Assembly (NCBI GenBank): GCA_964538455.1
Contig: CAZIDZ010000002.1
Span: 62,001-126,000 of the forward strand
Source of the DNA: JAZDLX01 sp964538455
GTDB lineage: Bacteria; Electryoneota; Electryoneia; Electryoneales; Electryoneaceae
Length of the DNA stretch: 64,000 nt
Direction: 5' to 3'
In this document: positions 8,845-17,768 of the stretch, one piece after another
Numbering within the stretch: position 1 is the first letter of the stretch
How the letters are laid out: every line of letters starts with the position of its first letter
The notes under the pieces: generated by a model
Told to the model about the DNA's origin: nothing
The model's input: the letters and a program-made list of their open reading frames with translations, nothing else
The model's database searches: none
Made by a program: the position numbers and the translations under genes

Positions 8845-9600
8845 ATGAGTGAGCTTCCAAAAACGTGGACCGATCACTATCAGGTGCGGTCCTATGAGGT
8901 GGGGCCGGATGGCTGCGCTTCGCTGGCCGCAGTGGCCAACTATTTGCAGGAAACCGCAGGGCATCACGCCAGCGCGCTGCACCTGGGTCCGGACGATCTG
9001 ATCCCAAAGGGCATTTTCTGGGTGCTGGCGAGGCTGCGCCTGCGAATGACTTCGCTCCTCTCCGCGCAGGAGAACCTGGACATCTTGACCTGGCCTTCCG
9101 CGCGCGACCGCCACGTCGCAAGCAGGGATTTTCGCATTATGAACGCCGAAGGCGACGTCATCGGCGAGGCGACGACAGCCTGGTTGATTTTCGATCTTGA
9201 GACGCGAAAGACAGTTGACATCCCGGAGTGGGTAACCCGCGATTTGCCCAAGGCCCCGCCGCGAAACCTCGATTTCGAGACTCGGCTGATTCCTAAAGTG
9301 AAAGAGGCGTCGTGTGAATCGAGCCTTTGCGTGAGACGTGCGGACCTGGACATGCTCGCGCACGTAAACAATGTGCATTACCTCGAGTGGGTGCTCGAGG
9401 CTACGCCTGAAGAATGGTGGAACGGGTATTCACCGGTTGAGGTGGATATTCAGTTTCGGTCCGAGGCTCATTCGGGAGACCGGATCCTTTCGCGATGCGC
9501 CGAGAAGGGAGACGGGGCGGGTCTGCTCCACAGCTTGGTGCAGGAGAATAATGAAGTCGAAGTGGTGAGGGCAGCGACCCGATGGAGACCTCGCGCCTGA
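8845..9600 (+). CDS. Acyl-ACP thioesterase (FatA/FatB family)
   Basis: 251-residue cytoplasmic double-hotdog enzyme expected to release free fatty acids from acyl carrier protein. The first hotdog carries NYLQETAGHHA and the helix IFWVLARLRLR; the second carries RRADLDMLAHVNNVHYLEW. In plant and clostridial enzymes the latter motif is D-x-N-x-H-V-N-N; here the position of the conserved Asn is Leu171 while Asp169 and His173 remain, so catalysis may rely on a different arrangement. The ATG at 8845 matches the family N terminus (SELPKTWTDHYQVRSYEV); the longer frame upstream reads as nonsense. It lies between two convergent membrane-TPR paralogues and far from the fab cluster at 47-54 kb. Confidence 0.85.
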   Translation: MSELPKTWTDHYQVRSYEVGPDGCASLAAVANYLQETAGHHASALHLGPDDLIPKGIFWVLARLRLRMTSLLSAQENLDILTWPSARDRHVASRDFRIMNAEGDVIGEATTAWLIFDLETRKTVDIPEWVTRDLPKAPPRNLDFETRLIPKVKEASCESSLCVRRADLDMLAHVNNVHYLEWVLEATPEEWWNGYSPVEVDIQFRSEAHSGDRILSRCAEKGDGAGLLHSLVQENNEVEVVRAATRWRPRA

Positions 9601-9715
9601 AACGCCTAGACGGGCATGCAAAAGAAAGAAGTTCACTGTGGTTGCCAAGCCAGCAAGATCGATTGCGCGGCGCATCGCAGAGTAGAGTTCGGCAATAATC
9701 CCCATCCCGGACGAA

Positions 9716-11623
9716 TTACCTCACAGGATTCTGAAGTTTTTCCCTCGCTCGTCGATAAGCCGCTTCAGCCTCCTCCTTCAACGGAGACGGGATTGCTTTA
9801 CCGGAGGTGTTCTCGTAGAGGCGCAAGGCGGCTGAACTCTTTCCGAGGCGTTCCTCAACGATCGTGAAGACGGCGTAATAGAGCCCGTCGAGCTGTTGTG
9901 CATGCCGGGACGCGAGCACCAGAAGCTGCTCAGCCTGGAGATAATCCTTCTCTTCGGTGAGCAGATATGCGAGCATCGAATACGGTGTAACAAGGGTGCT
10001 GTTTCGATTGATCGATTCCTGTAGCAGGCGTTTTCCCTCGTCATGATGTCCCAGCTGCACGTTCAGGCTGCCGAGCAGCCAGTACCCGTCCGGCAGGTCC
10101 GGGTGATCGCGAATCAGTATCTCGGCATAGCTGCGCGCCGTCGAAAAATCTCTATGATTCAACGTGATGGTCGCAATCTGGTAGGCATATCGCCAGTTGG
10201 GGGTCAGCTTCCACGCTTCCTTGTATGCCTGGAGTTCGCCGAATGTATCTCCTCTCCAGCGGAGGAAAATGGCGAGGGATTCCCAGCCGTAGGGCGAACG
10301 GTAGCTGTCGCGGCGAAGCATGCGGACAAACCGCTGGGCGCTTGGAATATCATGAGCGTGGAGATAGAGCTGAGCGGCGGGTCCGATCAGGGCGACGAAC
10401 AGGGCAGCGGAGGCGATGTTCCGCGAGATTCCGGCGTTTTCCCGGGCCAACAGGTGAATTGCCAGAAGTGTGCCGGGGACGGCGACGAAACCGATCAGAT
10501 CGGCGTCCCGCGCCATCCCCAAGTCGGGGGAAAAGATCAGCGCAAAGGCCAACGTTCCCAACGTTGCGCCCGCGAGGAAGAGGAATTCGGTCTCGCTCTT
10601 CAGGAGCTTGCCACCGAGGAGCAGGCAGGGAACCAGGACGAAGAAGGCGACAGGGAGCGCCCAACCGAGCAGATTGAACAGGTCCGCCCAATGGCGCATC
10701 GACCAAATCGTGTAGCCGTCGCCCGGGAGAGGGCCGAGCGGGTACAGCAGGTTATGCCTCATCAGCGCGGTAAACGCCGCCAGGCCCGCGAGTCCAAGAA
10801 CCGCGAACAGGATCATCGTTCGCCGCCGACCCCAGCGCGGGGCCAACGTCAGAATCACGGCCGGGAGCATCGTTGCGGCGACGAGGTGAAACCCGGTGGC
10901 CAGAAGCAGCAGGAGCGTGCCCTTCCAGGGAAAACGAGAACGTTCGATCTCCCCAAGTGCTGTGACAAGGCCCAGGGCCGCAGTGGCGTACGCGAACGCG
11001 TAATATTCTACGAGCCCTCCGGAGGCGAGCATCGCGCCGGAAAAACCGAGTGCGATCGCAGCGATGATTTTCGCGGAGGATCCGGAAAGCCGTCGAATCA
11101 GGATCCAGGCTGCGGTGAGGTAGAGGAGGAAGGCGAAAGCGTCGCAGACTCGGAAAAAGGGTTTCACCGGGAGCGTACCGCCACGGATCGCGAAAGAACC
11201 GCGAATGAGGAGCATCATCAGCGGAGCGCGAAGTCGGGGTATTTTTCCCGCCGAAATGTCGCTGCTGAGGAGAATTCCATCTCCGCGAAGCGATGTCGCG
11301 TCCGCCAGAAGCACGCTGGCGAACAGCGCTGCGGCGAGGATCAGGACGGGGAGCAGGCTCCCGGAGAACCCCGGGCCGCGGCGCAAAGTCCAGTAAAGAA
11401 GCAACGAGATGAGCAGCGCCGCTGCCGGCCAGATCCATCGAGCGGAAGTGGGCAGGTAGGCGAGTCCGTCGAATCCCCACAACCGCCAACCGGAGGGAGC
11501 GAACGCCGAAACCAGGGCCAGTACCGCGAACAGGCCGGCGCCTGTCCACGCCGCTATGGATTGCCGGACCGTGGTGTCCCCGGAACCGGATTCCGAATCT
11601 TGTTGTGTCACAGGCTTTTCCAT
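9716..11623 (-). CDS. Polytopic membrane protein with C-terminal TPR repeats (paralogue B)
   Basis: 635-residue paralogue of the protein at 6800-8686. Shared features in order are SLRGDGILLS (compare FLRGDGQLLI), LRAPLMMLL, GLVEYYAFAYA, a membrane-helix block, SPDLGMARDADL and YGWESLA leading into TPR-like helix pairs (GYWLLGSLNVQLGHHDEGKR). About ten transmembrane helices occupy residues 25-430. It lies 53 bases downstream of the TamA-like gene on the same strand, so it may be the last gene of that operon. The start at 11623 (MEKPVTQQ) gives a length like the paralogue; an upstream in-frame ATG at 11656 is also possible and neither has a strong ribosome site. Enzymatic role unknown; a GT-C-like fold is a guess. 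Confidence 0.78.
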   Translation of the reverse strand: MEKPVTQQDSESGSGDTTVRQSIAAWTGAGLFAVLALVSAFAPSGWRLWGFDGLAYLPTSARWIWPAAALLISLLLYWTLRRGPGFSGSLLPVLILAAALFASVLLADATSLRGDGILLSSDISAGKIPRLRAPLMMLLIRGSFAIRGGTLPVKPFFRVCDAFAFLLYLTAAWILIRRLSGSSAKIIAAIALGFSGAMLASGGLVEYYAFAYATAALGLVTALGEIERSRFPWKGTLLLLLATGFHLVAATMLPAVILTLAPRWGRRRTMILFAVLGLAGLAAFTALMRHNLLYPLGPLPGDGYTIWSMRHWADLFNLLGWALPVAFFVLVPCLLLGGKLLKSETEFLFLAGATLGTLAFALIFSPDLGMARDADLIGFVAVPGTLLAIHLLARENAGISRNIASAALFVALIGPAAQLYLHAHDIPSAQRFVRMLRRDSYRSPYGWESLAIFLRWRGDTFGELQAYKEAWKLTPNWRYAYQIATITLNHRDFSTARSYAEILIRDHPDLPDGYWLLGSLNVQLGHHDEGKRLLQESINRNSTLVTPYSMLAYLLTEEKDYLQAEQLLVLASRHAQQLDGLYYAVFTIVEERLGKSSAALRLYENTSGKAIPSPLKEEAEAAYRRAREKLQNPVR

Positions 11624-11676
11624 TGGGTGAAGGCAGGCTACAAACAATGGAGGCATTTGCGCAACCTGCGAATGGC

Positions 11677-13509
11677 CTAAAACGCTTGCCCAATTGACAA
11701 ATAGAGCTGGCCCGGCCGCTCCTTGCCCCGTGGATTTGGATTGAATCCGTATTCGATTCTCCCCAGTCCGATAGCTGTGTTTGCGCGCAATCCGATCCCG
11801 GGAGACCATCGCAACTCGGATGGTCGAAAATGGGAGGCTCGCGACCAGACATTTCCGACATCGAGAAAGGCGGCGAAACCAACAGCTTTGTACAGAGTCT
11901 GACGGACTTCGACGGGGTGGAGCACGATACGTAATCTGCCTCCGCTCGGCGTGCCAGCGGAATCCAGAGGACCGAGTTGTTGGTACGCGAATCCGCGAAC
12001 GGAATTCGGGCCGCCCGCATACAGCCGTTCGTTAAGCGGGATTGATGCAAGGCCAAGTTCAGCGTCCATCCATCCAATTTCAAAGCCTGAGGCAATGACG
12101 GTTAGCGGAGACACGGAAAGGCAGCCGGAAAAGTAAAAGCTGGAGCGTGTGAACTTGCTTGAGGCAGGGAAGAGGAGTCCGGCGAGTTCATTGGACCACT
12201 CGATAAATAGTCCACCGGTTGGTATGAATATATTATCCCGCGTGTCAAACGTAAATCCGAGGCCAAGAAGTCCCAAAAGACCGCTCGTCTCCGTTCCCTC
12301 ATCAAGAACACGGATATTGCGAAGATTCACTTTTTCCAGTCGATAGCTCGTTGTGATACCACTGTTCCGCTGAAGTCTATGCCCGAACGACACCAAACCG
12401 CCGGTTCGGAACAGATCATAACCTGGTTCCTCACGATAGGTTGTAAACAATTGGGCGTCGGTGCGCCAGGGTGACCCGAGGGTCCAAGGTTCCGAGAATG
12501 CCAGTTCCAGGCTTCGACCGATAAAGCTGAGTTGAATTCGCAACGAAGCCCGCCGACCCATTCCGCCAAGATTACCGTAAATCGTTTCGAATCCGCCGCG
12601 CAATTTCTCCACTGAGTTATAACCAGCGCGAAAGTTGATTTCCTTATCGAGAGATTCACGCACGTCAATGCGAATCGTGCGCATCGAATCATCCATCGAT
12701 TGCCGTTGGTCAGGTTTGACAAAGACGGATTCAAAAAGTCCCGTCAGGTAGAGCTGACGCTGGCTCTCGAGCAGTTTCGAATAGCGGACGACTTCACCAG
12801 GGTGGAATCTCAACTCTCTCATGATGACAAGGGGCAGGGTTTGCTCTATTCCTGAAATGTCAATTTGTCCGACGTAATACTTTCGTCCTTCGTCGATCAT
12901 GAAGTCGACGAGGGCAAGATGGCGGTCGGAGTCGACGCGGATATCGGGACGGATACGTGTTTCGAGATAACCCTCCTCCGCGTAAAGATGGAGAAGGTCA
13001 TAAACGGACTTGTCTGCGTCCTGGCGTTTCAGCGGTTCGCCGATTGTCATTAGGATTGTGCTGCGGAGCTTTTCTTTTGAGAACAGATTGTTGCCGAAGA
13101 CGGATATGCCTTCGATGCGTGTGATCGGGCCTTCTTCGATCTGGATGATAATGGAGACCCGATTCTGCTGCTGGTTTTCTTTCACCTGGTGGCTGGCAAC
13201 GCGAGCCTGGAGGAAACCTTGGGAATGATAGAACAGCTCAATCTGTCGCAGGTCGTCCTTCAACAGTTCTGGGTAATAGTAGGAGGGTCGGAAAAGCGAA
13301 GATGGCCGCGAGATCATCAGTTGCCGCAGGTTTCTGCTTTTAACGTGCGAATTTCCTGTGAATGAAACGGATTCGATTTTCGGTTCAGCCGGGTGGGATC
13401 GCGCGTCCACCGCAGTCAGCGGAATGCCGAGCAGAAAAACAAAACCCAATGCCAGAAGGCCCTTGCCACCTGCCGACCATCCTGCTCTTTTGAGTGCAGT
13501 TCTGTTCAT
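11677..13509 (-). CDS. tamA: TamA/BamA-type outer-membrane protein (POTRA and beta-barrel)
   Basis: 610-residue Omp85-superfamily protein. A signal peptide (GKGLLALGFVFLLGIPLTAVDA) is followed by three POTRA-type units at about 46-120, 125-200 and 205-285 (e.g. IESVSFTGNSHVKSRNLR; ITRIEGISVFGNNLFSKEKL; YVGQIDISGIEQTLPL), then a barrel of about 16 strands that includes GPNSVRGFAYQQLGP, the conserved lid-lock type RGF loop, and ends in a C-terminal Phe (LYLSIGQAF). Its start overlaps the stop of the TamB-like gene by four bases, the usual tamB/tamA style pairing but with tamB first. The pair would form the translocation and assembly module linking the inner and outer membranes. Three POTRA domains rather than five argue for TamA over BamA. 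Confidence 0.88.
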   Translation of the reverse strand: MNRTALKRAGWSAGGKGLLALGFVFLLGIPLTAVDARSHPAEPKIESVSFTGNSHVKSRNLRQLMISRPSSLFRPSYYYPELLKDDLRQIELFYHSQGFLQARVASHQVKENQQQNRVSIIIQIEEGPITRIEGISVFGNNLFSKEKLRSTILMTIGEPLKRQDADKSVYDLLHLYAEEGYLETRIRPDIRVDSDRHLALVDFMIDEGRKYYVGQIDISGIEQTLPLVIMRELRFHPGEVVRYSKLLESQRQLYLTGLFESVFVKPDQRQSMDDSMRTIRIDVRESLDKEINFRAGYNSVEKLRGGFETIYGNLGGMGRRASLRIQLSFIGRSLELAFSEPWTLGSPWRTDAQLFTTYREEPGYDLFRTGGLVSFGHRLQRNSGITTSYRLEKVNLRNIRVLDEGTETSGLLGLLGLGFTFDTRDNIFIPTGGLFIEWSNELAGLLFPASSKFTRSSFYFSGCLSVSPLTVIASGFEIGWMDAELGLASIPLNERLYAGGPNSVRGFAYQQLGPLDSAGTPSGGRLRIVLHPVEVRQTLYKAVGFAAFLDVGNVWSRASHFRPSELRWSPGIGLRANTAIGLGRIEYGFNPNPRGKERPGQLYLSIGQAF

Positions 13510-16500
13510 TTAAACTTCACCCGGTATTTTATATCCACACCGGTACCGCCCTGTTGATCGGCTTGGCTTTCAATTGACCACCGGTTTGTGAATTCGTAGT
13601 CAAGTCGAATGCCCTGTTCGTTGAGATGACCTACGCGAGTGGAATAAATGATGCGGGTCCGATCGCCAACCTGTTTGGATGCAAGGAGTTGGGGTCCCCA
13701 ATTGTCACTGAAGCTGAACAGGTTGCCTTCAATGCTCATTTCCTCAAGTCCGAAAAAGCTTCCAACTCGGTTGGAGATGTACCCGCTGATGCGTTCGCTG
13801 GAGAGATTTTCAGCACGCAGTTGCAGTGCGGAGACCAATGTGTTGCCCTCGGTGAGGGTAATATTACTCGTCAATTGTTGACGCGTTGATCCGAGGATCA
13901 GCAGCGCCATGATGTCCGATCTGTCGAGCGGTGGATCGCTCCGGAGATCTATCTGCGCCTGGTCGAGGGGACCCTGCGCGGTGAATGTGATCCTATAAGC
14001 CTTCCGGTCTCGAGTCTGATAGCTTTTCAGGTTCGACACGGCGGTCAGGGAGACAATTGGATTAATCCGGCGCGGATCGGCGAAGTCAAGAATACCTGTG
14101 GAGATTTCAAATTTCCGATCGAAATAGATGAGGTACCCTTCCTGCACAGCCACACGTCCGGAAAAGCTGGGTTGCAGGAGTGGACCTGTGATATCAAGGT
14201 TTACTCGCTGACGAATCCGGGCAAGATTGTTATTCACCCAGAACTGATCGTTGTTGACGACACGAACGTTAAGAGTCGTTTTTTGAAAGAGTGGAGGGTA
14301 CTCAGGTTTCGGTCGCTCGGCCTGTCGTGCCAGGTCCAGCAATTCTTGTATGGGTAGATTGGCGAGGATACGTGTATCGCCGAATGCCACTAGTCCGGAA
14401 AGTCTGTGCAGATCCCCGTTCTGCCGTTCGTAGGTGAGTTCAGCGCTGTCGATGGTGGCAGTGAAAATTTTTGGGCGCTCGTACTGGATGTTGTTCAAAC
14501 GTGCGTCAAAGGTCGCGCTTTGAATTTGGCGAGCGAATAGATATGCGTCGCCGTTAACCAGCAGTTGCCCCCCGTTGAGTCTTGCACGCAGGGTGTCGAC
14601 CGCGACATGATGGCTTTCGAACCGCACCCTTGCGGAACCGCCGGAAAGATGCAGCCCCAGCTTCTCACGCTTGACCTCGAGTTCATGAGCGGACAACCAT
14701 CCCGTAATGGAGGGATTCTGCCAGGGTCCTTCGAATCGCATATTCGTCGTTACGTAACCCCCGATCTCCTCAAGACCTAAAAGCAATGGGGCGATGCTGC
14801 TCAAATTCAGGACACGTGAGTTTAGTGTGGCGGCGACACTATCACGTGTTGTAGTGCCCGCGATGTCTAAAACGTCTTCCCCGCTGATCGCGAGGTTAAA
14901 GTCCGCAGCCAGAACACCCAAACCGTCGAAAAGTCCTTTTCCCCGCAGTGCGAAGGGGAGCTCGTGCGAATACCCCGAGAAGTTCTTTAGAACAAAAGAT
15001 TTATTGGCAAAACTCATCATCAGTTGCATCTTTTCCAGTGGGCGGGTGTTGCCGCCGGCTAGGTAGTATCCCTCGGTCAGGCGAACAGTTCCTTGCGCTT
15101 GAGGGTTGGCTACGGTACCGCTTAGTTGCAGTTGCCATGCGATAAATCCGCGCAACACGGTCGAGGCGGGAAGAAGCGGAGCAAGAACGCGCAGATCCAT
15201 TCCTTGTGCATCGGTATTTAGGCTGAGACGGCTTTTTTTCAGCCGATCCGATTTGACCACGGATGAGGGCGGTAATTCCAGAGTCCCGGAGGCACGAAGG
15301 CAAGAGTCGCCTTTGACAAGGTTCAGGGTATCCAGGCGAATCAATGCCGGATTCAGACTCATTCGCAAAGAGAATGAATCCATTTGTACTGAAGCCAGTG
15401 CAGGGTGTTGTACGTCAATCTTGATGTAGGAGCGGGTACCTTTTTCGCTGCGTTCGGCATCCACCACAAGATTAAGCATGCCGTTAAGCGTTCGCAGCTG
15501 AGGCACAAAGGGTGCGATTATTTGAAGGTTGACGTTTTCTCCTCGCGCGTGCACGGCGAAAGTTTTATTACCGAACAAACGAGTCTGGAGGCGGAACAGC
15601 CCGAGAGAGCCCGAAGAGCCTGTGTCGAACGGGCTGATACCGTAGTGGGATGCCTTAAGAGCTTCTCTTCCCATCAGTCCGGGAGAAGTGTAGACCGAGG
15701 CAAGCGCCTCACCACTCTTGGCATCGATATCCCACTCACCATACATCTGCAGACCAACAGCTCCGCGCCGGACCAGCAATGACAGGAGGTGTATCTTTTG
15801 CCCATCCAGATCAAGCATGCATTGTACTTCATCAAGTGTCGTTCCACCCCAGGAGGGTTTTTGGAATCGGGCCTGAAGTCTGCCTTGAGGGTGATCGAGA
15901 GATCCTGCCAGCCGCAGAGACCATTGGTATTGCCCGCTGAGCGATGCAATTCCAAATGGCGGGCGCAATGTGTCAATCGACTGCATTCGAAGCTCCGCCC
16001 ACGAGCTGTCTAGGGTAATTTCAGATCCCGATATGCGAAGGAAAGCCGCAAGCGTGTCGACTGGGAAGTCCCGGTACGAAAGCGAGGAGGCTCGAATTGA
16101 GACTTTCGCGTCAGGACGTGGAAAAGAACCGGTAACCAGGCCTTCGATCTCCGCCTTTCCTTCAACGTCTTTCAAATTGGCCAAGTGTGTAAAGGGAGCG
16201 ATGGAAGGGAACGTTGCCCGAAACGAGCCTCCAACGCGCTTCTGCCGAGTCCATCCTTCAGCCACCAGTGCTGCTTCACCCTGAACCATGCGGAGCGACG
16301 CGCGCCCGTCTTGCAAAGTCCCGTCAAGTGACAGGGGTGGAAGTTCTTTTCCGTGGAACCGTGAGGAATCTCCTTGGAAGTGAAAGTTCACGGCCACTTG
16401 TGAAAGCTCAGCGAGAGGTCCGCTGGAGGTCAGACTGCCGTTGATGATTCCTGCGAACGGGGACGGCACCCCGTACCCCGCTTTCCACAACTGCGCCGCG

Positions 16501-17609
16501 TCGATTCTGGACAGTGCAAGCTGCAGACTATGATCGTACGGAGAGGCAAGTTGCATTCTCCCTTGGCCGCGCAACGCGCCGTCAAGTGCTCTGACCGATA
16601 CGCTGTCAACGTACACGGTAGTTCCGCGAAGTCCACCGAGGATCTCCATCCTCTCCACGGTGAAATCCGGAGTCACCTTAAGTTGATCCGCGCGCATCCA
16701 TCCGCTGACATCGGGATGGGCCACTTTTCCCCTGATCCATGTCTGGAATGCAATTTCGCCGTCGAGGCTACCAAGTTTTTGCGGCAGGTTCTGCCTGTCG
16801 AGCGCCGCAAGGGCGGCGAGCGTGCCGGCACCCCCGGCCCTCAATATCACCGTTGCCTGTTGACGGGAGAAGTCAAGTTCCCCTGACAAGCCGATTTTTA
16901 TGCCGGGGATAGTGACCGTCGCGCTGTCAAGCGTGGCGACGTTTCCCACGATGTTGCCACTACCAGAGACGTGGGTGAGGGGAAGCCTCCAGCTTTCGCG
17001 CTTCAACCGCAAGGTGTCAAGTTGAAAGCTTGTGTCGAAGCCTCGTTCGCGGGCTTGGAATGTTGCGTCGAGCCCATCAAGATCGAGATCCAGTGCGACC
17101 GTTTTTTCGCGAAACGTCAACGAAGCGTTGGTCAGCTTTACCTTTCCAAAGTGAATTGAAGGAGCCCGGGCTTTTCTCGCGGAGGGAGAGGCTGCCGTAA
17201 GGTGGCGCAGGAAAGGAAGGTCTTTGATCCCAGTACTGTCAGACGTTAGCGAGAGGGCGAGAGAGTCAAGCGCCACGCTGCGAAATGATAATTTTCCGCT
17301 GATTACCTCCGAAAGACGATAACGAATCATTGCGCGCTGCAGCAGGAGCGGCGGCTGGCCCGCGACAGTTTGGGAAGAGTGCAGAACGATGCCGTAAAGG
17401 TCAAGCCTCGTGAAAAGATTCGTTTCCAGCGAATCGACGGAAAGGGGTTGGCCCAGAGATTTCGTCAGCTGGGCCTCAAGCATTTTCCGGACCCATCTCT
17501 CGCCGGGACGATGAGTCAGCCAGACGGTTGCGCCGCTAATGAATAAAAGAAGCGCTAGCGCAACGACCGGGATGAATCGCAGAGTTCTGAGGAACGAGCG
17601 TTTCTTCAT
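13506..17609 (-). CDS. tamB: TamB-like translocation/assembly module or AsmA-type protein
   Basis: 1367-residue protein with one N-terminal membrane anchor (LRFIPVVALALLLFISGATV) and a very long periplasmic region of repeated beta strands, as expected of a bridge-like groove protein that moves lipids or aids barrel assembly between the two membranes. The last ~300 residues form the DUF490/TamB C-terminal domain: YFDRKFEISTGILDFADP, RINPIVSLTA, YRITFTAQGPLDQAQIDL, DPPLDRSDIMALLILG and a barrel-like end. The start ATG at 17609 (MKKRSFLRT) is preferred because the anchor follows directly and ggaaag precedes it; in-frame ATGs at 17642 and 17660 are alternatives. The stop overlaps the TamA-like start by four bases. 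Confidence 0.88.
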   Translation of the reverse strand: MKKRSFLRTLRFIPVVALALLLFISGATVWLTHRPGERWVRKMLEAQLTKSLGQPLSVDSLETNLFTRLDLYGIVLHSSQTVAGQPPLLLQRAMIRYRLSEVISGKLSFRSVALDSLALSLTSDSTGIKDLPFLRHLTAASPSARKARAPSIHFGKVKLTNASLTFREKTVALDLDLDGLDATFQARERGFDTSFQLDTLRLKRESWRLPLTHVSGSGNIVGNVATLDSATVTIPGIKIGLSGELDFSRQQATVILRAGGAGTLAALAALDRQNLPQKLGSLDGEIAFQTWIRGKVAHPDVSGWMRADQLKVTPDFTVERMEILGGLRGTTVYVDSVSVRALDGALRGQGRMQLASPYDHSLQLALSRIDAAQLWKAGYGVPSPFAGIINGSLTSSGPLAELSQVAVNFHFQGDSSRFHGKELPPLSLDGTLQDGRASLRMVQGEAALVAEGWTRQKRVGGSFRATFPSIAPFTHLANLKDVEGKAEIEGLVTGSFPRPDAKVSIRASSLSYRDFPVDTLAAFLRISGSEITLDSSWAELRMQSIDTLRPPFGIASLSGQYQWSLRLAGSLDHPQGRLQARFQKPSWGGTTLDEVQCMLDLDGQKIHLLSLLVRRGAVGLQMYGEWDIDAKSGEALASVYTSPGLMGREALKASHYGISPFDTGSSGSLGLFRLQTRLFGNKTFAVHARGENVNLQIIAPFVPQLRTLNGMLNLVVDAERSEKGTRSYIKIDVQHPALASVQMDSFSLRMSLNPALIRLDTLNLVKGDSCLRASGTLELPPSSVVKSDRLKKSRLSLNTDAQGMDLRVLAPLLPASTVLRGFIAWQLQLSGTVANPQAQGTVRLTEGYYLAGGNTRPLEKMQLMMSFANKSFVLKNFSGYSHELPFALRGKGLFDGLGVLAADFNLAISGEDVLDIAGTTTRDSVAATLNSRVLNLSSIAPLLLGLEEIGGYVTTNMRFEGPWQNPSITGWLSAHELEVKREKLGLHLSGGSARVRFESHHVAVDTLRARLNGGQLLVNGDAYLFARQIQSATFDARLNNIQYERPKIFTATIDSAELTYERQNGDLHRLSGLVAFGDTRILANLPIQELLDLARQAERPKPEYPPLFQKTTLNVRVVNNDQFWVNNNLARIRQRVNLDITGPLLQPSFSGRVAVQEGYLIYFDRKFEISTGILDFADPRRINPIVSLTAVSNLKSYQTRDRKAYRITFTAQGPLDQAQIDLRSDPPLDRSDIMALLILGSTRQQLTSNITLTEGNTLVSALQLRAENLSSERISGYISNRVGSFFGLEEMSIEGNLFSFSDNWGPQLLASKQVGDRTRIIYSTRVGHLNEQGIRLDYEFTNRWSIESQADQQGGTGVDIKYRVKFK

Positions 17610-17644
17610 GCGACAGCTTTCCAGTATGCTGATCGCCCGCATGA

Positions 17645-17672
17645 TTGGCCGCGTATTCAAAATAACTATAGT
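17645..17672. promoter_or_regulatory. Possible divergent promoter between tamB and the sulfatase gene
   Basis: The divergent spacer contains the palindrome actatagt (17665-17672), which reads TATAGT on both strands. On the plus strand TTGGCC lies 16 bases upstream of it; on the minus strand TTATGG lies 17 bases upstream. This could serve both the tamB operon and the sulfatase gene. It is a weak sequence match only. Confidence 0.3.
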
Positions 17673-17768
17673 TCACCCTGCCGCGAGCCATAAGATTGAA
17701 GCCGGTCGTCCGCAACCCTACCTTTCGATTTCTGGGGTGGGGACCCTCGATGATGGGAGCCATGAACG

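Noticed and set aside
10043..11680. 545-codon plus-strand frame opposite the membrane-TPR gene
   Set aside because: Low-complexity Arg/Glu/Gln-rich translation without domains; it is the antisense image of a clear membrane protein in GC-rich DNA.
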